Source: Ignavibacteriaceae bacterium (GTDB taxonomy: Bacteria; Bacteroidota; Ignavibacteria; Ignavibacteriales; Ignavibacteriaceae). From it: a DNA stretch of 47,721 nucleotides. This document shows, piece by piece, positions 25,453-35,595 of this stretch. The notes beneath the pieces are model-generated. The model was not told the origin of the DNA. It did no database searches and worked only from the letters and a program-made list of their open reading frames with translations. The translations under genes were made by a program, and so were the position numbers. The stretch is taken from positions 1 through 47,721 of the forward strand of contig JABWCA010000008.1 in NCBI GenBank assembly GCA_013359345.1, in the 5' to 3' direction. Each line of letters starts with the position of its first letter. Position 1 is the first letter of the stretch.

Positions 25453-26979
25453 TCACTTAACTTTATAACCGTGTTCTCTCAGGTTACTTTTAGCCTGGTC
25501 AACGGTGTATTCTTTCAGTTTCATTTCGCATATATGGCAGCGTCCTTTTTCATCAGCAAGCACATCCCAGTCCATCGGGCACTGGAACACCGTGCCGTCC
25601 TTGTTTTTATCAAACGAAGCAACATCAACTCCCTCTTTTTCAGGCACTTTATTTTCGGGAGCATCTGCTGAGTGCTGATGTGTGTCAGAACCTGCGGCTT
25701 TTCCTGTGCCCCCTTCTTTTGAAGGGGTTGCAGGCATACTGCCGTGATTGTGTTCACCACCCGACATAAACTTATTGAGCGATGCTCTCAGATTACTTTC
25801 TGAATCAATAAGGAACTGAGCCGAGTTAACAACAACATCGTTTTCTTCAAGCCCCGAAAGAATCTGATAATAACCGTCGGAATATTCACCCAGCACAACC
25901 TCAGCAGGCCTGAACTTGCCGTTACCCATGGAGCGGATAACAACATTTCTTTTACCGCTTCTTATTATTGCATTACTTTCAAGGGTGAGCACATTGTTTA
26001 ATCCGTTATGAACTATCTCAACCTCAGCAAGCATGTTGGGTTTAATCTGCAGCCCTGCATTTACCAGTTCAACCCTCACCTTTGCGGTTCTGGATGATTC
26101 AGTGAGCAGCGGATCAATAAAAGTGACTGTTCCGGCAAATTCACTGTTTTTTATCCCGTTGATTTTAACTTTTGCCGCATTTCCAACCCTTATCTTGCTC
26201 AGTTCATTTTCATAAATATCGGCTATAACCCACACCTGAGAAATATCAGAGAGCCTTAGAACGGGCATTCCTGCATTAATCATCTGTCCCTCAACGGCAT
26301 CTTTCATGGTCACTATCCCGTTATAAGGGGAGTAATACGGAACTGTGTTGAGAATCTCCCCTGATTTTTCGAGCTTTTTAAGTTCCTCATCAGGAAACTG
26401 AAGAAGTTCAAGTTTTCTGACCGCCGCTTTGAGCAGATCCTGATTCTGTGAATTTTTGTAATGCTTAAGCGCCGTGAGATATTCCTGCTGGGCGGTTATG
26501 AGCATCGGCGAATAGATCTCAAAAAGCTTTTCACCCTTTGAGACTGATTTGCCCGTATAGTCAGCATATAATTTCTCTATCCATCCTTCATAACGGGTTG
26601 AGATAACATATTCTTTTCTCTCATCGGTTTTCACAACGCCGTTAGTGGTTATTGAAGGGGCAAGACTTCTTCTCTGTACTTTGGTTGTCTTCAGATTCAT
26701 CATCTGCTGAACCTCAGGCATTATTTCGACCACATCCCCGTCCTGACTTCCGCTTTTCATCGGGGTCAGCTTCATCTCACATATAGGGCAGTTTCCCGGT
26801 TTATCAGAAATGATCTGAGGATGCATACCACAGGTGTAGAGAGTTTTTTCGCCTGAATCTGATGATTTTTCGGGCATACCGTAAATCAGCAGATAGGTTA
26901 TCGTAAATATCACTGCCGCAATCAGCACTGCCGCTGCGGGATAAATATACTTTTTCATTTTAATACCATTATTTACCAT
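25453..26979 (-). CDS. cusB: CusB-type periplasmic adaptor with two heavy-metal-binding domains
   Basis: A 508-residue membrane-fusion protein linking the RND pump to the outer-membrane channel. N-terminal membrane anchor (about 10-34), then a heavy-metal-binding domain at 48-72 (YTCGMHPQIISDKPGNCPIC), the hairpin, lipoyl and beta-barrel domains (TTNGVVKTDERKEYVISTRY ... VEGQMINAGMPVLRLSD ... VWVIADIYE), and a His-rich linker (GGEHNHGSMP, DTHQHSAD). It ends in a second metal-binding domain at about 465-489 (FQCPMDWDVLADEKGRCHIC). Two such domains at opposite ends are unusual. The first ATG overlaps the TolC-like stop (ATGGTAA); an alternative ATG at 26958 gives a shorter N-terminus. Confidence 0.94.
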   Translation of the reverse strand: MVNNGIKMKKYIYPAAAVLIAAVIFTITYLLIYGMPEKSSDSGEKTLYTCGMHPQIISDKPGNCPICEMKLTPMKSGSQDGDVVEIMPEVQQMMNLKTTKVQRRSLAPSITTNGVVKTDERKEYVISTRYEGWIEKLYADYTGKSVSKGEKLFEIYSPMLITAQQEYLTALKHYKNSQNQDLLKAAVRKLELLQFPDEELKKLEKSGEILNTVPYYSPYNGIVTMKDAVEGQMINAGMPVLRLSDISQVWVIADIYENELSKIRVGNAAKVKINGIKNSEFAGTVTFIDPLLTESSRTAKVRVELVNAGLQIKPNMLAEVEIVHNGLNNVLTLESNAIIRSGKRNVVIRSMGNGKFRPAEVVLGEYSDGYYQILSGLEENDVVVNSAQFLIDSESNLRASLNKFMSGGEHNHGSMPATPSKEGGTGKAAGSDTHQHSADAPENKVPEKEGVDVASFDKNKDGTVFQCPMDWDVLADEKGRCHICEMKLKEYTVDQAKSNLREHGYKVK

Positions 26980-28229
26980 GGGAAATATCCTGCCATATAT
27001 TTTACCATCAGATATTCCCTGATTATCGATTTATAAATTTTAAGTTTTGCAGTTTTAATTTCAGTGAGCGAATTAAGAGCATCAAGCACCTGGTCAAAGC
27101 TTCCCGTACCCGACCCGAAAGCCCCCATTGCCGATTCAACGGCAAGCTCAGCTTTGGCCGTGACACCTTTGCCGTACTGATTGTATGCTTTTATCATTTT
27201 CTGCAAACCGGCAACAGATGAGTTTATCTGAGAGGCAATCATGAGTGAATCTGCCCTGTACTGATTAAAGGCCATATCTTCCATGATTTTAGTCTCCTCA
27301 ATTTTTGCATCAGTCTTGCCGCCGTAATTAAGGGGGAGCATTACACTCACCATCACCGATACCATATCGGGGTTACTGCCTCCGTCCATTCCCATACCCG
27401 ATCTGAACATATATTCGGCACCGGCCATGAATTCAGGCAGATAGTCGTATTTCATGACCTCACGCATTTTAACTGCCTTTGCAGCAGAGAGCATTGAAGC
27501 AGAAAGGACAGGATTGGTGTCTGATATGGCTACTGCATTAAGGTCAATTTCATTCACGGGGGGAAGTGAGGCGCTGCCGAAGCCGCTTATCTGACTGAGT
27601 GAATCCACTTTTATCAGCGTTCTCAGTTTTTCAGCAGCCATGTATTTCTCTCCCTCGGCCTCGGTGATCATTGCCCCGGTGCGCTCAATTTCGGTCTCTG
27701 TTCTGATCAGATTGTACTGACTCGATTCGGAGACGGTCACCATCGCCTTGCCGGTTTCTGCCATCTTTTCCATGATTGCCAGCATCTCTGAGTAGAGCTT
27801 TACATTCTCAGCCGCTATAAGGTAATCATAATAAAGCTGTGCTGCGTCATAGGCATATTTAAGCTTGAATGCGAGTTTTTCACGGTCAATTATTCCGATA
27901 TCTGCCCTTATGTACTCTTCTTCAGCCTTCAGTTTACCGGGAAACGGGAATGCCTGACTCAGGCCCACCATTTTTGAGGTCATGGGGTCGGCAGAAAGTG
28001 AAAAACTGCCCATGGGTACATTATTAAGCCCGAGACTGAGCACGGGATCGGGCAGATTGGTGCCCGAGGTGATTCTGCTCAGAATAAGCTGTGATTTGTT
28101 TTCAAACATTTTTAATTCCGGACTGACTTCAATTGCCCTCATGACCACAGATTTCAGCGGTTCCTGTGCATATAACGGGCTGATGAAAGTCAGTACAGTA
28201 AGAATTATTAAAACTCTTACCGGATACAT
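26973..28229 (-). CDS. TolC-family outer-membrane channel of the metal efflux system
   Basis: A 418-residue outer-membrane efflux protein. Signal peptide to about residue 21 (ending SPLYAQ), then two repeats of the long helical hairpins and strands of the TolC family: 'ISPELKMFENKSQLILSRIT', 'LPDPVLSLGLNNVPMGSFSL', 'AAQLYYDYLIAAENVKLYSE' and, in the second half, 'GSGTGSFDQVLDALNSLTEI'. The lack of a lipobox separates it from E. coli CusC, which is a lipoprotein. GGAG lies five bases before the ATG. Its stop overlaps the adaptor start, placing it firmly in the copper/silver efflux operon as the outer-membrane component. Confidence 0.92.
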   Translation of the reverse strand: MYPVRVLIILTVLTFISPLYAQEPLKSVVMRAIEVSPELKMFENKSQLILSRITSGTNLPDPVLSLGLNNVPMGSFSLSADPMTSKMVGLSQAFPFPGKLKAEEEYIRADIGIIDREKLAFKLKYAYDAAQLYYDYLIAAENVKLYSEMLAIMEKMAETGKAMVTVSESSQYNLIRTETEIERTGAMITEAEGEKYMAAEKLRTLIKVDSLSQISGFGSASLPPVNEIDLNAVAISDTNPVLSASMLSAAKAVKMREVMKYDYLPEFMAGAEYMFRSGMGMDGGSNPDMVSVMVSVMLPLNYGGKTDAKIEETKIMEDMAFNQYRADSLMIASQINSSVAGLQKMIKAYNQYGKGVTAKAELAVESAMGAFGSGTGSFDQVLDALNSLTEIKTAKLKIYKSIIREYLMVKYMAGYFPW

Positions 28230-28286
28230 ATAGACTCCGTTAAAGATTAATTAATCAGTTATGAGTTAAGAATGTACCGGCGGATT

Positions 28287-28772
28287 TTAAATAAGAAGGG
28301 TGCAGTTGGAGATGCAGAGATCAGGGTGGTAATCAGATTTTAATCTGAAGTCATTGAATTTTATGTTTCTGTTAAATAATGCATCATCAGCAGAATTGTA
28401 TTTCAGTTCAGCCGGATATTGCTGCACTGTGTTATCCTGGCTGAGATTAGTCTGTAAAAAACTGTAATCGGTATCAAAAAGGTGTATGCAGTCGCACTGT
28501 GTGAGGGTCTGTTCAGCGGGGATCATGATATTAAACTGTTCACAGCATTCATCTTCAGCATTAACGGGCAATGCTTCCGTGGTTTCACAGCATTCATCTT
28601 CAGTGTTAGTCTGAACGGGTTCTTCAGTTTCGCAGCAAGAAGAATGTGCATTTTTTGCAGCCATCTCCTTTTTGCAGCATTCAGGGTGAATGCCTGCGGC
28701 AACCACATATCCTGTGTAAAAAAGGAGGTGCAGAAATACGGTAAATATGAAAATTGTCTTTAATTTTTTCAT
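28287..28772 (-). CDS. Exported cysteine-pair protein leading the copper efflux operon
   Basis: A 161-residue protein with a signal peptide or N-terminal anchor (about 1-26, ending YVVAAG). Four Cys-Cys pairs follow: HPECCKKE, SSCCETE and a duplicated block, TEDECCETTEALPV and AEDECCEQF. Further on are CDC and a C-terminal CISNC. The acidic Cys-pair block suggests binding of soft metal ions, and the layout is loosely reminiscent of the small HYC_CC_PP-type exported proteins of Bacteroidota. No enzyme motif. It is 57 bp upstream of the channel gene on the same strand and probably heads the operon, with a TAnnTTTG box at 28834. Function unknown; a periplasmic copper buffer or sensor is inferred from position. 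Confidence 0.8.
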   Translation of the reverse strand: MKKLKTIFIFTVFLHLLFYTGYVVAAGIHPECCKKEMAAKNAHSSCCETEEPVQTNTEDECCETTEALPVNAEDECCEQFNIMIPAEQTLTQCDCIHLFDTDYSFLQTNLSQDNTVQQYPAELKYNSADDALFNRNIKFNDFRLKSDYHPDLCISNCTLLI

Positions 28773-28833
28773 CGCTTACTCAAAATAAAATGATTTTTTT
28801 TAAATTAGCAATGCAAAAAGCAGTATGCGGTTG

Positions 28834-28841
28834 CAAATTTA
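28834..28841 (-). promoter_or_regulatory. TAnnTTTG -7 box of the copper efflux operon
   Basis: TAAATTTG on the minus strand, 61 bp before the first gene of the operon. It overlaps one of two TTGCAAAT motifs (28831-28838 and 28870-28877, plus strand) in this divergent promoter region; the paired motifs could be a regulator site, which is inference. No -33 TTTG is evident. Confidence 0.38.
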
Positions 28842-28922
28842 CTTTTTTTTATGAAAATTGAATCCGTGATTGCAAATATTTGACAATCACCTTTGTCACT
28901 TTAAGCTGTGGAGCAACGTGGA

Positions 28923-31900
28923 ATGCGCAATACATTGAGGAAAAATTTTACCATCATTATCTACACGGTTTCCGGACTTTTACTGGTTTCCTTTTTCCTT
29001 TATAATTTTGCGATGATGCGTTATGAGTATCACAAATCTGAAACAGAAAGGGTGCTCTCACAGAATTCTGCGGTCAAGATAAGAATAATAGAAAATCAGA
29101 TAAATGAAAAACTGGGGGATATTACTCTCACCGGTGGTGATTCACGTCTTCTCAATGCAGTAAATGAGGTGAATTCAGGGAAAATGCTCAGTAATGCATC
29201 TGTGAAAATTCTCACTGAAATTGCTGAAACAGAAAAAATTGAAAACATTACATATGTCTCTGCTGATATGAGCAGGATTGTAACCCTTGCAGGCAAAACA
29301 GAAAAAACTGACACCGCACTTCTCAGAAACCTTTTAAATGAAATTCCTCCCCACATTCAAAGCATTTGTGCAGATCCCGATTTACATTCAGAATCAAGCT
29401 TCAGGCATCTTCATTTTGTCAGGAAACTGATAAGTGAAAACGGGGTTAATTCCGGATATATCATTTTCCATTTTGAGATAAACTCAGTGTTTCCTGAAAT
29501 ATTTGAATTTTATTCAAATGAATATCACGCAAATGAAATGTTCCTGGTTATCGGTGATCAGAACATGGTGCATTATTCGGGCAAAAATCATTTTTACTTC
29601 AGCATAAACACCACGCCCGGCAAAAAGTTTGCGGGCATACTTGCAGCCGAGGGTAAAACCGGATTTTATGAAACGACTGATTTCAGGGGGGAAGAGGTTT
29701 TTGCCATGATCTCAGATATACCCTCGCTGAAGGCTAATCTTCTTGTGCTGCTTAAAAAATCGGAGGCTGCGGCCGCATACAAAAGCGAACTGATAAGTTT
29801 TGCCATACTGCTTTCAGGCGTTTTACTCGCCTCATTCTTCGGATATATGTATCTCTCAGCCAGAAACAGAAGAAAACTGAATGAGACTGAAAAGGAAAAA
29901 AAATTCATTCTCCAGCAGTTTGAGTTTGTATCAAACTTCTCAAATGAAGCCATTCTTTTGTTTGACGGCAACTTTAAGCTGCTTTATTCCAATCATAAGA
30001 TATCTTCTTTTTTCAATATTACTCATACTGCTCTCAGAACTCACCTGCTTGGAGCGCTTTATCAGAAAATCTCAGGTATCCCGCTTGATTTCAGCACACT
30101 CGAAAGCAAAAAAATAGTCTCATCCGAAACTGAAGTGACATCAGCAGCAGGTGAACCCCTGTTTCTTGAGATTACCTGCAGAAAGATCAGCAATAACATC
30201 AACACCATTTTTCACCTGAACATAAAGGATATCACCGAAAAGAAAAAATCATTAAAAGACCTTGAGAATTCTGAAAAGCGTTACAGAGAACTGACAGAAA
30301 CTATGTCAGATTTTGCATTCTCGCTGAGGATAGATGCTTCAGGCAAAATAAAGCTGGAGTGGATAACCGAATCTTTTGACAGAATTTCAGGATACACCCG
30401 TGATGAACGTATCCGGAATGAGGGCTATCTGTACCCTGTTGAAAGCGATGATCTTGAGCTGTTCACATCAAGGATGACTACAGCTGCCGGCGGCAGATCT
30501 AATCTTGAAACAGAAGTGAGACTGACAACTAAATCGGCTGAAACCAAATGGGTAAAGCTTTCCGTCAAGCCTGTCTCAGAGATTACTCCGGGGGGTGAAG
30601 TAAGGATTCTCGGACTGGGCAGGGATATCACGGGTGAGAAGAGACTCCTTCTTGAAGTTGAAGAGAATTCAAAAAAGATTGAGCTTATCTTTGAAAATTC
30701 ATTTGAAGCCACTTTGCTTGTTAAGGATCAGCAGATTGAACTCGTGAACAGGTCTCTCCTTAAATTATTCGGATACAGTGATCCCGCCGAAATATTAAAC
30801 AAACCGGTCACAACTATCGTTGCCGAAAAACACCGGAAGCTTATCACTGCTTACCTGCTGAAACGGGCTTATGCCGATTCGCCTCATACCACATATTTTG
30901 CGCTCGGGCTGAAAAAAGACGGCTCGCAGTTTGAGGCTGAACTGTCAATTTCCCATTATTCTGTGGGGGTGGAGAAATATCTGATCGTGATGATCCGTGA
31001 TATCTCAGTGAAGCTTGCAACCGAAAAAAGAATAAGGGAGAGCGAGGAAAAATACCGCACGCTGGCTAATCAGGTGCCTGTGGGCATTTACAGAATTAAT
31101 ACTGCAGGTGAGCTGCTCTATTTTAACAAAACTTTTGGTGAGCTCTTTAAGTTGGGGTCGCAGACCACTGCCATCCGGACCCTCAATCTGGCTGATATGT
31201 ATGATGACAGCTTCATACTTGAAATAAAACTGAAAAAAATTGCCTCAACGCGTGATGTTTATTCAGGCGAAACCGTCATGAAGAAATCAACCGGTGAAAA
31301 CATTTATGTGAAAGAAAAAGCGTCCGGCATTTTTGATGATGCCGGCAATCTGCTCTATATTGACGGAATTATTGAAGATATCACTGAATTCAAAAAGACT
31401 ATTGATAAGACCATAGCAAATTATCAGCTTTTCAGAACGGTCTGGGATAACACCCGTGAAGGATTCAGGCTAACTGACGAAGACGGTAAAATAGTTATGG
31501 TCAATAAGTCATTCTGTGAATTGTTTTCGATGAAACAGAATGAACTTACCGGGCAGCTCTTTAATATCTGCTACAAAAACACTGAAGAAAAAACAATTTC
31601 AAAGTATAAAGAAAGATTCATGAAACGGGAAATCCTGCCCGAATTTGAAGTTGAAGTGCAAATCAGGAACGGTGATGTGAAATGGATGGAAATCTCAACT
31701 TCATTTATTGATCTTGAGAGCAGCAGGCCTCTTCTTCTTACAATTTTCAAAGATTCAACTGAAAGGCAGAAGGCGCTGGAGCTCCTTAAACAGAATGAAC
31801 TCCGATTTAAAAATCTGGCTGTCACACTGCCGGTAGGCATACTTATTTACAATAAGGAGAAAAAAGTTATCTTCTGCAATGATACTGCCACACACATATT

Positions 31901-33833
31901 CAGACTTTCTCAGGATCAGATTAACGGCACCTCTTATACAGAGCGGTATTCTGCGGTTTATGACTCAAAAGGGAATAAAGTTTCTTATGATGAATTCCCC
32001 ACCGCATTGGCATTCAAAACGAAAAGCAGCGTGATTAACAATGAAATTGGCATTATAGTAAAAGGGCAGGATGAACTCAAATGGCTGAAGGTAAATGCGA
32101 TTCCGCAATTTGATTCTGATGAGAACATTGAGGAAGTGGTTGTTGCCATTGATGATATAACAAAAGAGAAAAACACGATAGATGAGATCCGTAAACTGAA
32201 AATGGGTATAGAGCAAAGCCCTGTGTCTGTTGTTATCACTGATACCACCGGTTCAATTGAGTATGTAAACCCGTTCTTTTCAGAGGTTACCGGCTATTCA
32301 CTGAGTGAAGCCATCGGGAAAAATCCGTCCATTCTGAAATCAGGCTTTCAGAGTGAGGAAATTTACAGACACCTCTGGACAGAAATATCCTCCGGAAAAG
32401 TATGGCGCGGAGAACTGCAGAACAGGAAAAAGAACGGGGAGATTTACTGGGAAAGCGTCTCAATATCCCCCATACGCGATGAGGATAACATAATAACCCA
32501 TTACGTTGCTGTAAAAGATGACATAACCGAACAGAAGAAATCTGCTGAGGAACTCCTTCTTTCTAAAAACAACCTGCTTGATAAGCTTAAGAAACTGGAG
32601 CTCATACAAAGGATTTACTCCAAGTTCTCTCTTAATACTGATGTCAGGGAGATTTTCACCGGGATTAACGAGCTTCTGCCTGATTATTACTCGTGTGATT
32701 TTGCAGTTATAAAACTGGAGGATCCCGAGACCAGGAAGTTATACGGGGTTGAAAGATTCGGATTAAGCGGCGATGCCCGCTTCAATAAAGTTTCAGCCAT
32801 TCTTGGTGAATTTGAAAAAGAGTGTTTAAACAGTGATAAGCCGGTTATTATTGATGACCCTGCATCAGGGGATTTCCTTCCGGGAGAATATGTTACGGGG
32901 CTCGAGCTCAAAGCCCTTGTTCTTCTGAAGATCAGATATAAAAATGATCCCATAGGTGTGCTTGAAGTATTTTATACTGAAAGAGAATTTGTCCTGAGAG
33001 CCGATGACATCGAATTTCTTAATATGGTGGCAAATCTTCTCGGAATTCTTCTTGCCAATGCCCTCTCATTTGAAAATCTGAAGGATATTCAGAATAACCT
33101 GATTCTTGCAAAAGAGAGAGCAGAGGAGATGAACAGGATTAAATCAACCTTCCTTGCAAACCTGAGCCATGAGCTCAGAACTCCGCTGATCAACATCATC
33201 GGGTATGCTGAAATAATCATGGATTCGATTGAAGAGGATGAAGAACTTAAGATGATGGCCGATTCGATCCTTAAAGGAGGAACAAGGCTCAAAGACACAC
33301 TTAACTCCCTGCTTGAGCTCTCTAAACTTGAAGCCAATGCCTTTAATCTTAATCTTGTTGAGGTTAATGTTGAGAAGCTGATTGATGAAGCCGTTTCAAA
33401 AAATGCCCACAAAGCGGAAGAAAAGGGTCTTTATATCAATAAAGACTGTGTGGTCTCAAATCCGCTTGCCCATTCTGATGTCGTGATGCTTGAGAGCATT
33501 ATTGAACACCTGATTTCAAATGCTATCAAATACACTGAAGAGGGGGGAGTGAGTCTTGAATTGTATGAAAAAGTCGTGCGGGGTGAAGAATGCTTCATTC
33601 TCAGGGTGAGTGATACGGGAATAGGCATATCACCCGAAAATCAGACAAAGATATTTGAAGATTTCAGGCAGGCAAGCGAAGGGTATGCACGTCAGTATGA
33701 AGGCGCCGGCATCGGACTTACCATTGTAAGCAAATACTGCAAAATACTCAGAGGCACAATTGAAGTTGAAAGTGAATCCGGGGTTGGCAGCGCTTTTACC
33801 GTGACAATTCCCAGAACACCTAAAAGTTACTGA
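28923..33833 (+). CDS. Giant membrane sensor histidine kinase with seven PAS and one GAF domain
   Basis: A protein of about 1636 residues. ATG 28923 is preferred (GGAG nine bases upstream); a GTG at 28908 also opens the frame. Two membrane helices near residues 8-28 and 292-312 enclose a sensor domain of about 260 residues, probably extracytoplasmic. Then come seven apparent PAS modules, most closing with a PAC-like I-T/S-E-x-K phrase (DITEKKKSLK, DITGEKRLL, DISVKLATEK, DITEFKKT, DSTERQKAL, DDITKEKNT, DDITEQKKSA). A GAF-like domain follows, then HisKA with His at about 1416 (FLANLSHELRTPL) and HATPase (IEHLISNAIKYTEEGG, VSDTGIGIS, GAGIGLTIVSKY). No receiver domain and no adjacent response regulator: an orphan by position, divergent from the copper efflux operon. 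Confidence 0.94.
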   Translation: MRNTLRKNFTIIIYTVSGLLLVSFFLYNFAMMRYEYHKSETERVLSQNSAVKIRIIENQINEKLGDITLTGGDSRLLNAVNEVNSGKMLSNASVKILTEIAETEKIENITYVSADMSRIVTLAGKTEKTDTALLRNLLNEIPPHIQSICADPDLHSESSFRHLHFVRKLISENGVNSGYIIFHFEINSVFPEIFEFYSNEYHANEMFLVIGDQNMVHYSGKNHFYFSINTTPGKKFAGILAAEGKTGFYETTDFRGEEVFAMISDIPSLKANLLVLLKKSEAAAAYKSELISFAILLSGVLLASFFGYMYLSARNRRKLNETEKEKKFILQQFEFVSNFSNEAILLFDGNFKLLYSNHKISSFFNITHTALRTHLLGALYQKISGIPLDFSTLESKKIVSSETEVTSAAGEPLFLEITCRKISNNINTIFHLNIKDITEKKKSLKDLENSEKRYRELTETMSDFAFSLRIDASGKIKLEWITESFDRISGYTRDERIRNEGYLYPVESDDLELFTSRMTTAAGGRSNLETEVRLTTKSAETKWVKLSVKPVSEITPGGEVRILGLGRDITGEKRLLLEVEENSKKIELIFENSFEATLLVKDQQIELVNRSLLKLFGYSDPAEILNKPVTTIVAEKHRKLITAYLLKRAYADSPHTTYFALGLKKDGSQFEAELSISHYSVGVEKYLIVMIRDISVKLATEKRIRESEEKYRTLANQVPVGIYRINTAGELLYFNKTFGELFKLGSQTTAIRTLNLADMYDDSFILEIKLKKIASTRDVYSGETVMKKSTGENIYVKEKASGIFDDAGNLLYIDGIIEDITEFKKTIDKTIANYQLFRTVWDNTREGFRLTDEDGKIVMVNKSFCELFSMKQNELTGQLFNICYKNTEEKTISKYKERFMKREILPEFEVEVQIRNGDVKWMEISTSFIDLESSRPLLLTIFKDSTERQKALELLKQNELRFKNLAVTLPVGILIYNKEKKVIFCNDTATHIFRLSQDQINGTSYTERYSAVYDSKGNKVSYDEFPTALAFKTKSSVINNEIGIIVKGQDELKWLKVNAIPQFDSDENIEEVVVAIDDITKEKNTIDEIRKLKMGIEQSPVSVVITDTTGSIEYVNPFFSEVTGYSLSEAIGKNPSILKSGFQSEEIYRHLWTEISSGKVWRGELQNRKKNGEIYWESVSISPIRDEDNIITHYVAVKDDITEQKKSAEELLLSKNNLLDKLKKLELIQRIYSKFSLNTDVREIFTGINELLPDYYSCDFAVIKLEDPETRKLYGVERFGLSGDARFNKVSAILGEFEKECLNSDKPVIIDDPASGDFLPGEYVTGLELKALVLLKIRYKNDPIGVLEVFYTEREFVLRADDIEFLNMVANLLGILLANALSFENLKDIQNNLILAKERAEEMNRIKSTFLANLSHELRTPLINIIGYAEIIMDSIEEDEELKMMADSILKGGTRLKDTLNSLLELSKLEANAFNLNLVEVNVEKLIDEAVSKNAHKAEEKGLYINKDCVVSNPLAHSDVVMLESIIEHLISNAIKYTEEGGVSLELYEKVVRGEECFILRVSDTGIGISPENQTKIFEDFRQASEGYARQYEGAGIGLTIVSKYCKILRGTIEVESESGVGSAFTVTIPRTPKSY

Positions 33834-33904
33834 GTATTTGCTATGTAATTTTTATTCTTTTTTCATAAATTGGAGTCTTTATTAACTTTCTTACAGGCTC
33901 CCCG

Positions 33905-35109
<1,205 letters not shown>

Positions 35110-35114
35110 TCAAT

Positions 35115-35558
35115 TTATTTTGATGAAAGTATAAAGTCGGCAATTTTTCCGAGATCTTTGGGATCACGGTTTCCGTAAGAGGGCATAAGACCTCCCGGGA
35201 AATCCTTTTTATACTGATCAAACCGGTCGCCCGACATATTGGCTTCGGGGTTCCTGAGATATGCTATAAGTTTTTCACGATTGTAATATTTTGCAACACC
35301 CGCAAGAGACGGACCCATTTTAGTGCCCTGCATTTCAGCGCCATGGCAGTTAACGCAGCCAAAATTAGCAAACAGCTGAGCTCCGCTTAGTTCCTCGCCG
35401 CCGCCCGCTTGAGTTGTGTTTTCTGATGCTCCGCCGCCCATGCCGCCGTATCCTGCCTCACCGCCGCCCGAATATTCATCGGATGTGAAATGCTGAAGTA
35501 AAAGGAGACCTGCAAACGCAGCCACAAAAATACCAACCCAGATAATTGATTTAGACAT
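35115..35558 (-). CDS. Membrane-anchored class I cytochrome c
   Basis: A 147-residue protein: one N-terminal membrane helix (about 5-22), a Gly-rich flexible linker (about 30-55), then a mono-heme domain with CVNCH at 68-72 as the covalent heme attachment site and Met 125 (GGLMPSYGN) as likely distal axial ligand. This is typical of small membrane-tethered cytochromes carrying electrons to a terminal oxidase. No oxidase gene is nearby. GAGG four bases before the ATG. It sits 37 nt after the amidase gene, so co-transcription is likely despite the unrelated function. Confidence 0.93.
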   Translation of the reverse strand: MSKSIIWVGIFVAAFAGLLLLQHFTSDEYSGGGEAGYGGMGGGASENTTQAGGGEELSGAQLFANFGCVNCHGAEMQGTKMGPSLAGVAKYYNREKLIAYLRNPEANMSGDRFDQYKKDFPGGLMPSYGNRDPKDLGKIADFILSSK

Positions 35559-35595
35559 GTAACCTCAAAAAAATGATGAATCTAAAGATACCATA

